A DNA stretch of 64,000 nt from JASGMR01 sp963664675 (GTDB lineage Bacteria > Thermotogota > Thermotogae > Petrotogales > Kosmotogaceae): positions 124,001 through 188,000 of the forward strand of contig CAXXLB010000009.1 of assembly GCA_963664675.2 (NCBI GenBank). Reading direction: 5' to 3'. How positions within the stretch are numbered: position 1 is the stretch's first letter; the number at the start of each line of letters is the position of its first letter. Below are positions 51,822-61,252 of this stretch, one piece after another. The notes under the pieces are model-generated. The model ran no database searches. It was not told the origin of the DNA and worked only from the letters and a program-made list of their open reading frames with translations. The position numbers and the translations under genes are program-made.

Positions 51822-53324
51822 TTATTTCACTCTATCGAGTGTTCCTATTCCATTTGTAACAATACCTTCGCTAAATGACATCGACTTTGCAAAACCATTT
51901 TCATCAATTACAAAAGATATAACCCCTCCATTCAGTTCAATAATATCCGAATTGTCGATCACAAAGTTATCTCTATTCAGATGATAAAGATCGAAGGAAA
52001 GATTTTTTCCGTCTATATTCATAATCAGGTGCTCTTCATCACTATTAATTGAGACCTTACCAAAAAACTCATTATAATAATCTCCCATATAATTTTCAAA
52101 AGGAAGAGCAGTTGTTATTTCAACATTTTCTTCCCTTTCTTCATCCGGATTTTCCATGAGTGATTTCAGATAAACGGCGGAATAATCCTGGAATTTTTTT
52201 CCTTTATACAGATCGAAGAGAACATAAGCGAGTAAATCCGGCAACTCGGTCCCCCCAAGATTACTCAAAACTATTATCCCCAAATCATCATCAGGCAAAT
52301 AAGCGATCATAGTTTTACAACCTGCCGTACCACCGTTGTGCCAGAAAACTTTATAATCTTTTCTCTGTTCGTATATCCAACCCTGACAGTAAAAAATAAT
52401 TTTTGAATCATTATTGATTGCTAAAGTTGCAGGACTGTGTATAAAATTATATTGCTCCCCTGAAAGGAGAATATTGTCATCAATGCTTCCCCCGTTCATT
52501 TGAAGAGCGAGCCATTTTGACATGTCAATTATATTTGAATTTATCCCACCGGCGGGGCCATAAACATACGGAAATTTAAACAGATTACCATCAAATTCCA
52601 ATTTAGTGATTTCCCCATTGTAAAGTTCATATGTCGTTGCGAAATTTCCGGTTTTTCTGTAATCCTCCGCAGTATTAGAACTCTCATCCATCCCTAAAAT
52701 ATCAAATATTTTTCTTTTCACATTCTCTTCCCAGGAAAGGCCGGTATAGTTTTCAACAATTTTTGCGGCGACCAGAAAGAGATTATTCTGATAAGCAAAA
52801 TCAGTTCTGAAAGTATTCTCAGGAGGAATCAACCTGATTTTTTCAATTATCTCGTCTCTTGAAAAATTCAATATGCTTGCTAGATCACCTGAATAAGGTG
52901 GAAGTCCTGAATGTTGTGCCATTAGATCTTCTATCAGAAAATTAGAGGTCACCCATGGATCATACATTTGAAATTCAGGAAAATGGTCCACAACCTTATC
53001 TTTCCAGTTAATTACACCTTCGTCAACCAATTGGCCTACCAAAAATGAGGTAAAAGCCTTTGATGTTGATCCGATCTGGAATATAGTTTCAGGAGTAACA
53101 GCTTCATCTAAATCAATATCTTTCACTCCATAGCCCTTTGAAAAAACCAGTTCCCCATTTGCCACAATTCCAACCGCCATTCCCGGAATCATCCATTTTT
53201 CCATATTATTCTGAACGTAATTATCAAAAAAAGGAATGATTTCCTCTATTCTTTCACTAACTGCTATCAGTGAAGTCGGTAAAATTAATAAAAATAATAA
53301 AATTACCATAAATACCCTGCTCAT
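51822..53324 (-). CDS. Beta-lactamase-fold serine hydrolase, exported
   Basis: A 500-aa protein with a signal peptide (residues about 3-22). The class C/PBP4-like active site is visible: STSK (in QIGSTSKAFTSFL) as SxxK, the Tyr-x-Asn in AYQNNLF, and HNGG in place of KTG. The C-terminal 130 residues form a separate beta-rich domain, as in LACTB/estB-type peptidases. It may trim peptidoglycan peptides or hydrolyse esters at the cell surface. Confidence 0.88.
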   Translation of the reverse strand: MSRVFMVILLFLLILPTSLIAVSERIEEIIPFFDNYVQNNMEKWMIPGMAVGIVANGELVFSKGYGVKDIDLDEAVTPETIFQIGSTSKAFTSFLVGQLVDEGVINWKDKVVDHFPEFQMYDPWVTSNFLIEDLMAQHSGLPPYSGDLASILNFSRDEIIEKIRLIPPENTFRTDFAYQNNLFLVAAKIVENYTGLSWEENVKRKIFDILGMDESSNTAEDYRKTGNFATTYELYNGEITKLEFDGNLFKFPYVYGPAGGINSNIIDMSKWLALQMNGGSIDDNILLSGEQYNFIHSPATLAINNDSKIIFYCQGWIYEQRKDYKVFWHNGGTAGCKTMIAYLPDDDLGIIVLSNLGGTELPDLLAYVLFDLYKGKKFQDYSAVYLKSLMENPDEEREENVEITTALPFENYMGDYYNEFFGKVSINSDEEHLIMNIDGKNLSFDLYHLNRDNFVIDNSDIIELNGGVISFVIDENGFAKSMSFSEGIVTNGIGTLDRVK

Positions 53325-53455
53325 ATTAATATACCTCCCCGTTTTAAAGATAAATGAATATACTTATTATACATTTCCCGTATATATAAAATACTATATC
53401 CGTTGTTTTTTTCTTTTTTTTGTAGTATTATCAAAATAACAAAGGAGGGAACAAT

Positions 53456-54028
53456 ATAACTTTAGAAGATATAACAAAAATTCAATCCGGACTGGTACTG
53501 GGAAGAAAAAAACCCAAAAGGGAAGACACAGAAACTTTTAAATATACACTTTTAACGTTGAAAAGCATACATCCAGACGGTTATATAATAGATAAGTATC
53601 TGGATGAATTCACAAGTGGTGAAAAACTCAAAGACAGATATATAACAAAGAGTGGGGATATAGTTGTAAGACTCAGTTCCCCGCACAGTTCCGTATATAT
53701 AGATGAGGATCATCGGAACATACTCGTTCCATCCCTTTTTAATATCATAAGATTAAGAGACAGGGATTTTTTCCCCGAATTCCTGAGTATATATCTGAAT
53801 TCAGATAAAATTAAAAAAATTTATAAACAGAATTCCTTTGGAACCGCAGTCGAAATAATCCAGACTTCCCTGATAAAAAAATTGAATATAGCGAATTATA
53901 ATCTCGATATGCAAAGAAGGATAATCAGAATAAACAGACTCAGAGTAGAGGAAAACAGGCTAACACGGGAACTGTTGGATAAAAAAAATGAATACTATGA
54001 AGAACTTTTCGATAAGATATTCATTTAG
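53456..54028 (+). CDS. HsdS-like single target-recognition-domain protein; likely AUA start
   Basis: A 190-aa protein built like half of a type I specificity subunit: a recognition domain (DITKIQSGLVLGRK at the start, ITKSGDIVVRLSSP, then VPSLFNIIRLRD and FLSIYLNSDK, SLIKKLNI) and a C-terminal coiled coil (about residues 150-190, RINRLRVEENRLTRELL). The first TTG (53558) would remove the domain start. AAAGGAGGG (53441-53449) points to ATA 53456 as start codon. The gene ends 9 nt before the HsdM-like gene. Confidence 0.72.
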   Translation: MTLEDITKIQSGLVLGRKKPKREDTETFKYTLLTLKSIHPDGYIIDKYLDEFTSGEKLKDRYITKSGDIVVRLSSPHSSVYIDEDHRNILVPSLFNIIRLRDRDFFPEFLSIYLNSDKIKKIYKQNSFGTAVEIIQTSLIKKLNIANYNLDMQRRIIRINRLRVEENRLTRELLDKKNEYYEELFDKIFI

Positions 54029-54037
54029 GAGCCCAGT

Positions 54038-55411
54038 ATGAAAGTTTATGAAGATACCAGAAAATTCCTGCAAAAAACAGCGAAAATAGTTGATTTGTCG
54101 TATATAAAAAACATATATTTTTTCCTGTTGGTCACACAGTACATTTCTACAATCGAAGAAAAAGCAGATTACACTTTTTCATCTACAAATACCGATATTT
54201 CAAGAATGTTCAAAAATATCTCGTACAGAATCGAAAATAAATATAGATCATTCAGAGGATTTTCAAATCACATTCTTCTTGAATATGAAAGGATCCCGTT
54301 AACCGTTCAGGAAAAAGACGATTTGATGTTATCCATGATAAAAAAAGTTCAGGATATCGATTTTTCACATTTAATAGAAACTGATATGGTTTATAAATAC
54401 ACTGAAAATCTGACAGATTTTTTTTCCGGAACCTGCAATTTACAGAACTCCACTCCCCCGGAAATAAATAATCTGCTCACAAAATTAATCATGGTGGAGA
54501 ATGGATCGGATGTATGTGACCCATTTTGTGGTTTAGGAACTTCTCTGATCAAGTTATACAAAAACAATGACGAAATCCCAATGAATATTTTCGGTCAGGA
54601 AAGGGATGAAAAATCCTATTTTTTCTGCATCATGAACATGTTTATCAATGGAATTCTGAATTTTGTGATAAAAAGCGGAGACACGATGTCGAATCCCAGA
54701 TTCATCACCGGAAACAACTCATTGAGGAAGTTCGATCTTATATTGTCAGACACACTTGGAAGCTACGATAACTGGTCGGATAACTTTCCACTGAACGAAA
54801 GAGACGAGATAAAGGATGTATTTGACAGATTCATCTTCGGTATTCCTTCGAAAAAAAGAGGAGAATTCGCATATCTTTTACATATTCTCCATTCTCTCAA
54901 AGACACCGGCAGGGCCTTCGCTCTGGTTCCTCATGGTATTTTATACAGGGGCGGAGTGGATGAGAAAGTGAGAAGAAGCCTCGTGGAGATGAATGTTATA
55001 GATGCCGTGATCGGCCTTCCTGAAAATTTATTAACCTGGACAAAAATACCCCCGATAATATTGGTTCTGAACAGGAAAAAAGACACCGACAAAACACTGT
55101 TTATCGATGGAGCATTCAAAGAAAAATATAAACAGACCAGAACAATAAACATTTTTCAGGACGAGGACATCGAAAAAATTTCGGATTGTTTTATTGAAAA
55201 AGTTGAAAAACCGGGACTTTCAAGAATAGTTTCTCAGAAGGAAATGGCAAATAATAATTACAATCTCAGTATTCCTCTATACATACAACAAGATAAAATC
55301 AATTCAAATAAAAATATAGAAACGATTAAAACCGGTATTTACAATCTACAGGAAAAACTACATCTCGTTCAAAAGAAACTTCAGGATGAACTTGAGGAAT
55401 TAGGTTTTTGA
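54038..55411 (+). CDS. HsdM-like protein lacking the catalytic NPPF motif
   Basis: A 457-aa protein aligned over its length to type I methyltransferase subunits: VCDPFCGLGTSLIKL (motif I for SAM), GQERDEKSYFFCIMNM, then KFDLIL, FAYLLHILHSLKDTGRAFAL, VPHGILYRGG and LPENLLTWTKIPPIILVLNRK. At the site of motif IV, where active enzymes read NPPF, it has SDTLGSYDNW, so it should be unable to methylate. No hsdR gene is near. Together with the HsdS-like gene it could be a DNA-binding pair with a changed role, or a decayed system. Confidence 0.8.
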   Translation: MKVYEDTRKFLQKTAKIVDLSYIKNIYFFLLVTQYISTIEEKADYTFSSTNTDISRMFKNISYRIENKYRSFRGFSNHILLEYERIPLTVQEKDDLMLSMIKKVQDIDFSHLIETDMVYKYTENLTDFFSGTCNLQNSTPPEINNLLTKLIMVENGSDVCDPFCGLGTSLIKLYKNNDEIPMNIFGQERDEKSYFFCIMNMFINGILNFVIKSGDTMSNPRFITGNNSLRKFDLILSDTLGSYDNWSDNFPLNERDEIKDVFDRFIFGIPSKKRGEFAYLLHILHSLKDTGRAFALVPHGILYRGGVDEKVRRSLVEMNVIDAVIGLPENLLTWTKIPPIILVLNRKKDTDKTLFIDGAFKEKYKQTRTINIFQDEDIEKISDCFIEKVEKPGLSRIVSQKEMANNNYNLSIPLYIQQDKINSNKNIETIKTGIYNLQEKLHLVQKKLQDELEELGF

Positions 55412-55491
55412 ATTCGCTTAAAAAGTTTTCAATTTTTCTTTTATTTCTTTGATGTATAATTTTATCGGCTCTTCAGTCTAGGAGAATTACT

Positions 55492-56451
55492 ATGGAAAAA
55501 ATTAATTTCAATCCGGAACTGTACAAAGATTATATTTCAAGAATAAACTCCGTTTTGGATTACATTGAACTCAATCTATCGAAAAAACTCACACTGGAAG
55601 AATTAGCAAAGGTGGCAAATTTCTCGAGATTTCATTTTCACAGAATATTTTACGCTTTCCTGGGTGAAACACTCTCGCAATTCATCTGGAGGGTAAGACT
55701 TTCAAAGGCCGCTGATCTTCTCGTATACAACAGAAAAAAAACCATAACAGAAATAGCTCTCGATTGTGGTTTTTCGAGCTCTTCATCATTCAGCAAAAGC
55801 TTTAACAATTATTTTCATACCAGTCCAAGTGCCTGGAGAAAGAAAAAATTTTCAAAAAGCAATCTGAGTAAACTTGAAAGCAATCACGAAAAAGAAAGAA
55901 ACGGTTCATCCCTCTATAATTTTGACATAACTAATTTTAAGAGGAGGATGAATAACATGATGATGAGTAGCGAGGTTAAAATCAAAGATTTCCCGGAGAC
56001 AACGGTGGCTTATGTTCGATATATAGGACCGTACAAAGGTGATGAAAATCTGTTTGAAGGCTTATTCAACAAACTGTGTTCCTGGGCCGGCCCCAAAGGA
56101 TTGCTCGGAAAAGAAAATGCGGACTTTTTAATTATCTACCACGACAATCCCGATGTAACGGAGGAAAACAAATTGAGAGTGAGCGTTTGCCTGATAATAT
56201 CCGAAGACACCGAAGTAGATGGAGATATTGGAAAAATGACTATTCCTGAGGGAAAATATGTTTCTGCAAAATTTGAACTCGATTCAACCGAATATCAACA
56301 GGCCTGGAATTACGTTTATGGTCAATGGCTCCCTCAAAGCGTCTATGTTCCGGATGACAGACCTTGTTTCGAATTCTACCCGACGAAAGAAGAGTGCAAA
56401 AAAGATGGGGAAAAACTGGTCTACATCTACGTACCTATAAAACAAAAATAA
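55492..56451 (+). CDS. AraC-family regulator with GyrI-like effector domain
   Basis: A 319-aa protein. Residues about 15-110 are the AraC double HTH (LTLEELAKVANFSRFHFHRI; TEIALDCGFSSSSSFSKSF), then a linker, then about residues 160-318 a GyrI/Rob-type ligand domain beginning EVKIKDFPETTVAYVRYIGP and ending FEFYPTKEECKK. Such proteins sense small hydrophobic or cationic molecules and turn on exporters or stress genes. It is followed by a terminator. Confidence 0.93.
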   Translation: MEKINFNPELYKDYISRINSVLDYIELNLSKKLTLEELAKVANFSRFHFHRIFYAFLGETLSQFIWRVRLSKAADLLVYNRKKTITEIALDCGFSSSSSFSKSFNNYFHTSPSAWRKKKFSKSNLSKLESNHEKERNGSSLYNFDITNFKRRMNNMMMSSEVKIKDFPETTVAYVRYIGPYKGDENLFEGLFNKLCSWAGPKGLLGKENADFLIIYHDNPDVTEENKLRVSVCLIISEDTEVDGDIGKMTIPEGKYVSAKFELDSTEYQQAWNYVYGQWLPQSVYVPDDRPCFEFYPTKEECKKDGEKLVYIYVPIKQK

Positions 56452-56453
56452 AG

Positions 56454-56474
56454 TGGGGAATATTCCCCATTTTT
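56454..56474 (+). terminator. Intrinsic terminator behind the AraC-GyrI gene
   Basis: TGGGGAATATTCCCCA is a perfect 16-bp palindrome directly after the stop codon, followed by TTTTT. Confidence 0.75.
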
Positions 56475-56624
56475 CCATCCTCAAGATAAAAGATCAAAAT
56501 TATCTTTAAAAATCGGAATAATATTACTCTTTATATTTATATAAGAAAATATTGGAAAAACGAAAGCCAACACGTTCATTTGCGGTATTTTATCATGCTG
56601 CAGATGAAAATACCGGAGGAATAA

Positions 56625-57671
56625 ATGAAAGTATTGGAACTGCCTCACAGAACAATAGATTATCTCTGTCCAGCTAATGGACTGTGCGATATCTACGAAT
56701 GGAAAACTCAAAATAGAATCCCGGAAGAATTGATCTTTTTTTCCAGAATAGGATTTCAAATGATTTCTCAAAAAAGGGCTGCAATACCAAAAATGATTTT
56801 CTTCAGCCATGGTAATATCGGAAAGGATCTATTAAACCGCTGGAAAGACATAATCGGGTACAACATAATATCCGATGAAGGAAAATCATTTCGGACAACA
56901 TTATCCGGGATAAAGCAACTTCTGGATAATGATATTCCCACTATCTTGTTCGGTCTGGATATGTATTATCTGCCATACTATTTAAATTTTTATCATTCCC
57001 TACATGTTCCCGGACACATCGTGCTCATGGTCGGTTATGATGATGATGTGGTATACGTTCACGACAATTCTGAAGGTGATATTCAATCCATTCCTTTGAA
57101 TGATCTTCAAGCAGCCTGGGCAAACGGATATATGGGAATCAGCAAAAAAAATGCTTATTTCGGAATCGATTTAAATACCCCTGATATAGATACGGGTTGC
57201 ATAATAACGAAAGGCATCGAAGAAAATGCAAATTTTTATCTCAATTCTCCAGTGAGTTTCAAGGGGAAACGTGGTATTGAAAAATTTATAAAGGAGTTTC
57301 CAACATGGAAGAATATCTTCACTGAAAGTGAAATAAAAAAAATCTATCTGCATATAGCTGAATTCACGGGAAGCGTATTGCCTGGATTACCAAATGAATT
57401 GGATGGTGGTCTCACAAAAATCAGCAATCCACATCAAGCCTCACGAGACATGTTTTTGGCCGCACTGCTCAAATATCAGGATAAATTTGGCGCTCCCATC
57501 TGGCAATCTGCTGCAGAGGATTTCCAAAGAAGTGGAAAGGTTATTGAAATAATCGTAAAAGAACTAACAAACGACATTCTTAACGATTATTTCTCAGATA
57601 GTGATAAATATTTGCCACTATTCGAAAAAGTCAAGACCATAGAGGAAAATGCATTCAGAAAGTTATTATAA
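56625..57671 (+). CDS. BtrH-like protein (C39-type N-terminal domain plus DUF4872-like domain)
   Basis: A 348-aa protein with ATG behind GGAGGAATAA. Residues about 15-165 resemble the BtrH N-terminal domain with a papain-like (C39) fold: NGLCDIYEW carries the candidate Cys, GHIVLMVGYDDDVVYVHDNS holds His and Asp. Residues about 180-340 are helical, DUF4872-like, with NPHQASRDMFLAALLKY. BtrH in butirosin synthesis transfers an acyl chain from a carrier protein. Stand-alone homologues are uncharacterised; no biosynthetic cluster is seen here. Confidence 0.72.
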   Translation: MKVLELPHRTIDYLCPANGLCDIYEWKTQNRIPEELIFFSRIGFQMISQKRAAIPKMIFFSHGNIGKDLLNRWKDIIGYNIISDEGKSFRTTLSGIKQLLDNDIPTILFGLDMYYLPYYLNFYHSLHVPGHIVLMVGYDDDVVYVHDNSEGDIQSIPLNDLQAAWANGYMGISKKNAYFGIDLNTPDIDTGCIITKGIEENANFYLNSPVSFKGKRGIEKFIKEFPTWKNIFTESEIKKIYLHIAEFTGSVLPGLPNELDGGLTKISNPHQASRDMFLAALLKYQDKFGAPIWQSAAEDFQRSGKVIEIIVKELTNDILNDYFSDSDKYLPLFEKVKTIEENAFRKLL

Positions 57672-57727
57672 TAGAATGAATTATGAATATTTTCCGGATT
57701 TCTCCATTCCAGGAGTATGAATAATAA

Positions 57728-57752
57728 ATGGTGGTTTGAATTAAACACCATT
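57728..57752. terminator. Inverted repeat between convergent genes
   Basis: AATGGTG and CACCATT form a 7-bp stem, extendable by TTT/AAA with one bulged base, in the 175-bp gap between the BtrH-like and methyltransferase genes. Probably a weak bidirectional terminator; the T-run is poor. Confidence 0.45.
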
Positions 57753-57846
57753 ATATAATGTAATTCTTATACACCTGTACACTACATTATCTTAATATCA
57801 ACAGCTCTTTCGCATTTCTTAATTGAAAAAACTTAAATTTATTTTC

Positions 57847-58755
57847 TCACTCTACAACCGCCAGCGCATAATTTATATGCTCAAACGCATGAAGATAATC
57901 TGTCCTGTTTGCAAAAAAACGTTTTTCGATTTCGCCTGTGAACAGATGCTCATAAATTAGAAAGCCGGCTTCTTCCAGGGCCTTTTCGAGTTCATAATAG
58001 TTGTAACATGATTTCATTGGTTCTCCACTTGCTTTGGCCATAGCTATCATATTCCGAACACGTTTCAAATCAGAGGTGAAAATGTTCTCATCGGCATAAT
58101 CAAATACTATACTGCTACCCTTGGGCACGAGAGAGGAAATAGTTTTAAACATATTCAGATTCTGTTCCTTCGTCATATAATACGACACACCTAACCAACT
58201 GAAAAAGGTTCTTCTTTCAAAAATGAATCCTGATCTTTTCAACTCATCCCCCAGATTATCTTCGGAAAAATCGACGGGTACATAATGTAAATTTTCCGGA
58301 GCAATCAAACCGGCTTGTTCAACTCTCTGTTTTTTAAACGCTTGTGTATCAGGATGATCAACCTCAAATACACTCATCTTTGAAAGTACATCGTAATTTT
58401 TATATGCGGACGTATCCATTCCCGCTCCCAGAATAACGTATTGCGCAATTCCCGTCTCTATAGCATTTTCAAGCATTTCTTTGCAATACCGTGCTCTCGC
58501 CAGAGGAGTGGGAGCGAGTTGTGTCTGAACAATCCACTTCAAAATTTCGGCCTGATCCAACAATTCATCTTTTTTCTCGGGCGCAAAAAAATCTATTCCA
58601 CGCACCATATATTCTGCAATCTTTTTATACTCATCATCAGTTATAAGTTCGCCGGCCAAGGCATCAGAGAATATTTTGGGATCATCATTCTCAAAATGAT
58701 AGGCTCTGCCAAATGAAGAAATCAGCGCAGTCATACTTCTTTCATCTTGTTTCAT
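57847..58755 (-). CDS. LCM-family O-methyltransferase-like protein
   Basis: A 302-aa class I SAM-dependent methyltransferase of the leucine-carboxyl-methyltransferase type: YVILGAGMDTSAYK (motif I), VFEVDHPDTQAFKKQRVE (acidic loop), HYVPVDFSEDN, and FFSWLGVSYYMTKEQN. Bacterial members methylate carboxylates or polyketide-type substrates; the substrate here is unknown. ATG 58755 overlaps the stop of the TetR gene (TGATG), so the two form an operon. Confidence 0.9.
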   Translation of the reverse strand: MKQDERSMTALISSFGRAYHFENDDPKIFSDALAGELITDDEYKKIAEYMVRGIDFFAPEKKDELLDQAEILKWIVQTQLAPTPLARARYCKEMLENAIETGIAQYVILGAGMDTSAYKNYDVLSKMSVFEVDHPDTQAFKKQRVEQAGLIAPENLHYVPVDFSEDNLGDELKRSGFIFERRTFFSWLGVSYYMTKEQNLNMFKTISSLVPKGSSIVFDYADENIFTSDLKRVRNMIAMAKASGEPMKSCYNYYELEKALEEAGFLIYEHLFTGEIEKRFFANRTDYLHAFEHINYALAVVE

Positions 58756-59399
58756 CAAATACGCTCCTCTAAAATAGAATTAATTATTTGCTTAAAACCG
58801 TATTCCAAAAATTTTCCCTCAGTTGTGGAAAACTCCTTTTCAATAAACATTCCTTTATTCTTCACAAGGGTAAACAGTGATGACAGGTTTGACCAGAGAA
58901 TATAAACGGTTTTTTCAGTCTGAATATCCTGCCGGACAGCACCACATCTTTTTCCGCTTTCAATAAAATCTCCCAGTGCACCATTTATTTCCTCGCCTAA
59001 CAAAAATATTTTTTTCGCTGCGGGTGGGATTGAATTGAAATCTATCTTCTTAATATCCATTTTGTTTACAGATTGAAAAGATTGAGGATAATTCAAAAAA
59101 TATTCTTTCATGGCAAAACAAATTCCAAAATACCGATCAAGAAATGTTGAATTTTCTGCAACGGTCTCGTTTATGCCGTGTTTTAAAGCAACCAATCCAT
59201 TCAAAACGATATTATATAAAATGTCTTCTTTATTATTGAAGTAAGTGTATAATGTCCTTCTGCTATATTCAGATGCCTTCGATATATCTTCAATAGTTGC
59301 TGCCGAAAAACCCTTTTCCAGAAAAATTTTCTTTGCGGCTTCTATTATAGTTTCCTTATGAAGTCTGGCTATATTTTCTTTTTTGTTTTGTCTGTTCAT
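58755..59399 (-). CDS. TetR-family transcriptional regulator
   Basis: A 214-aa protein from ATG 59399. The N-terminal HTH (KIFLEKGFSAATIEDISKAS, then YSRRTLYTYFNNKEDI) is typical TetR; the C-terminal part is a helical ligand domain. It is co-transcribed with the methyltransferase. A palindrome 28 nt upstream of the start is its likely operator. Confidence 0.92.
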   Translation of the reverse strand: MNRQNKKENIARLHKETIIEAAKKIFLEKGFSAATIEDISKASEYSRRTLYTYFNNKEDILYNIVLNGLVALKHGINETVAENSTFLDRYFGICFAMKEYFLNYPQSFQSVNKMDIKKIDFNSIPPAAKKIFLLGEEINGALGDFIESGKRCGAVRQDIQTEKTVYILWSNLSSLFTLVKNKGMFIEKEFSTTEGKFLEYGFKQIINSILEERI

Positions 59400-59426
59400 A
59401 TTATAGTATGCCTCTATTATATTAAA

Positions 59427-59441
59427 TATACTAGTAGTATA
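59427..59441. promoter_or_regulatory. Likely TetR operator
   Basis: TATACTA-G-TAGTATA, a perfect 7-bp inverted repeat with one central base, located just upstream of the TetR gene in its promoter region. A related half-site, TAGTATG, lies at 59404. It suggests autoregulation. Confidence 0.7.
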
Positions 59442-59588
59442 CAAAATATAAAAAGTGTTGTCAATCAATATTTATAAATTGTTTTCAAAAAAGCGACCGG
59501 GAAACCATGAAATGCTTTCATGTAAAAATTTGAAAAAATTGTATGAATCGTTGTATAATACGACAAATGGAAGGAATTGCGAATAATT

Positions 59589-61184
59589 ATGAAGAAAACT
59601 CCCTTTAAACTTGATAATGCAATACAAAAACTCATGAATAATGAAAAGTTATCAACCGATGAAATATTTTTCATCTATAATAATATTCTCGAAAACGATC
59701 TGAAAGTAGAGGGTAACAGATATAAAAATGAAAAAGTGATGGAGGCTCTATTCGACTATTTCAGTAATAACGGTTATCTTCAGAATGCCATAGATCTTGG
59801 AAATATAATGATTTCCAATTTCAGTGAAGACAGAGAGGAAAGAATTGAGAAAGCCGAATTAATAAATATCATAGCCGGTTTGGAATACAGAAAAGGTAAA
59901 TATTCTTCATCAATGTTACATTTAAAAGAGGCTCTACAGATTTTCGAAGAATTGAATATGGAAATAAAAAGTGCTCAGGTATACTCTAATCTTGCTAATA
60001 TTTATTTTATTCTTTACGAATATGATAAATCGTTGGAATTAACGAATAAATCCTTAAGAATGGCCCCCGAAAAAAAATTCCCTAGAATATATTCAAAATC
60101 ACTCAATAATAAAGGGGTAATCCTTTATGCAATAGGGAAAAAGGACGATGCTCTGGATTGTTTTTTAAAGGCAGCGGAAATAAAAGAAAGGTTTAAGGAT
60201 GAAAACAGCTTAATAAATTCTTATGAAAATATTGTAGACATTTATCTCGATAAAAATGTATATGATAAAGCTAAAACATACATATTCAAAGCGGTTAAAC
60301 TTGCAGAGAAATTTCCTAAAGAACATGCCAAAACATTGATTTATCTGGCACGATATTATAAAAGGACTGATGAAGAAGAAGCCAGACTGACATATGAAAA
60401 ATGTTTGAAATTATTCCTTGACAGTGAAGAAAGCCATTATTTCGTTAATCTTTATAACGAGTTTTCCAAATTTGAGGCAAAAACCGGAAGGTTTGAAAGG
60501 GCCTTTGAACTGAAATGTAAGGCATATGAGCTGAAAGAGACAATTATGCTCAAAGAGTCAAAAGTAGAACTTCTTGACATAGAAAATTCTTTTGAAATAA
60601 GAAAGAGATTGACAGAGGCAAAAATAATAAAGGAAAAGAACTACGAACTGGAAAGGACAAATGAACAACTTGAAAAATTAAAAAATTTACTTGAAAATAC
60701 AAACAAAGAACTCAAAAAACTGTCTATTATAGACAGTCTGACAGGTCTCTATAATCAGAGACACATGTATGAAAAATTAAACAATGAAATTGAAAAATCT
60801 ATTACACAAAAAACAATATTCAGTCTCATAATGATTGATTTGGATGAATTTAAAGTTATTAACGATTCGATGGGACATCTTGTCGGTGATGAATATTTGA
60901 AAACTGTATCTTCAATAATAAGAGAAACCCTCAGAAATGAAGATTATGCTTTCAGGTATGGTGGTGATGAATTTCTCATCATACTTCCCCGTACACCTTT
61001 AGAAATAGCGATTAAGATTTCAGAAAAAATTAAAACAAAAATAGAAACTTCCGGTTTAAAAATAACATTGAGTTGTGGAATAAAAGGGTGGTCCGGAGAA
61101 AATTTAAGAGATACATTGAAAAAAGTCGATAATCTTCTTTACAGTGCAAAAAAAAGTGGTAAAAATTGTATTTGTTATGAATGA
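59589..61184 (+). CDS. TPR-GGDEF diguanylate cyclase, copy 1
   Basis: A 531-aa soluble protein. Residues about 60-330 are tetratricopeptide repeats (patterns such as AEIKERFKDENSLINSYENI), a coiled coil spans about 330-380, and the C-terminal GGDEF domain starts at DSLTGLYNQRHMYE. The active site GGDEF is intact (YGGDEFLII), and RNED, five residues before it, is an intact inhibitory site (RxxD) for c-di-GMP. TPRs probably sense a partner protein. An in-frame TTG four codons upstream is a less likely start. A near copy follows directly. Confidence 0.9.
   Translation: MKKTPFKLDNAIQKLMNNEKLSTDEIFFIYNNILENDLKVEGNRYKNEKVMEALFDYFSNNGYLQNAIDLGNIMISNFSEDREERIEKAELINIIAGLEYRKGKYSSSMLHLKEALQIFEELNMEIKSAQVYSNLANIYFILYEYDKSLELTNKSLRMAPEKKFPRIYSKSLNNKGVILYAIGKKDDALDCFLKAAEIKERFKDENSLINSYENIVDIYLDKNVYDKAKTYIFKAVKLAEKFPKEHAKTLIYLARYYKRTDEEEARLTYEKCLKLFLDSEESHYFVNLYNEFSKFEAKTGRFERAFELKCKAYELKETIMLKESKVELLDIENSFEIRKRLTEAKIIKEKNYELERTNEQLEKLKNLLENTNKELKKLSIIDSLTGLYNQRHMYEKLNNEIEKSITQKTIFSLIMIDLDEFKVINDSMGHLVGDEYLKTVSSIIRETLRNEDYAFRYGGDEFLIILPRTPLEIAIKISEKIKTKIETSGLKITLSCGIKGWSGENLRDTLKKVDNLLYSAKKSGKNCICYE
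59613..59823 (+). repeat. Long direct repeat, copy A
   Basis: This 211-bp stretch at the 5' end of the first diguanylate cyclase gene matches 61277-61487 in the second with one mismatch (59717), while the rest of the two genes differs much more. The pattern fits tandem duplication with recent gene conversion at the 5' end. Confidence 0.9.
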
Positions 61185-61252
61185 ACATTTTTAAGAAATA
61201 TGGTTGAAAAATCTTTTTAAAAAATTCCAGGTGAAAGGTATAACGAATTGTT

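Noticed and set aside
53456..55411. Functional type I restriction-modification system
   Set aside because: No hsdR gene in the window, only half an HsdS, and the NPPF motif is absent.
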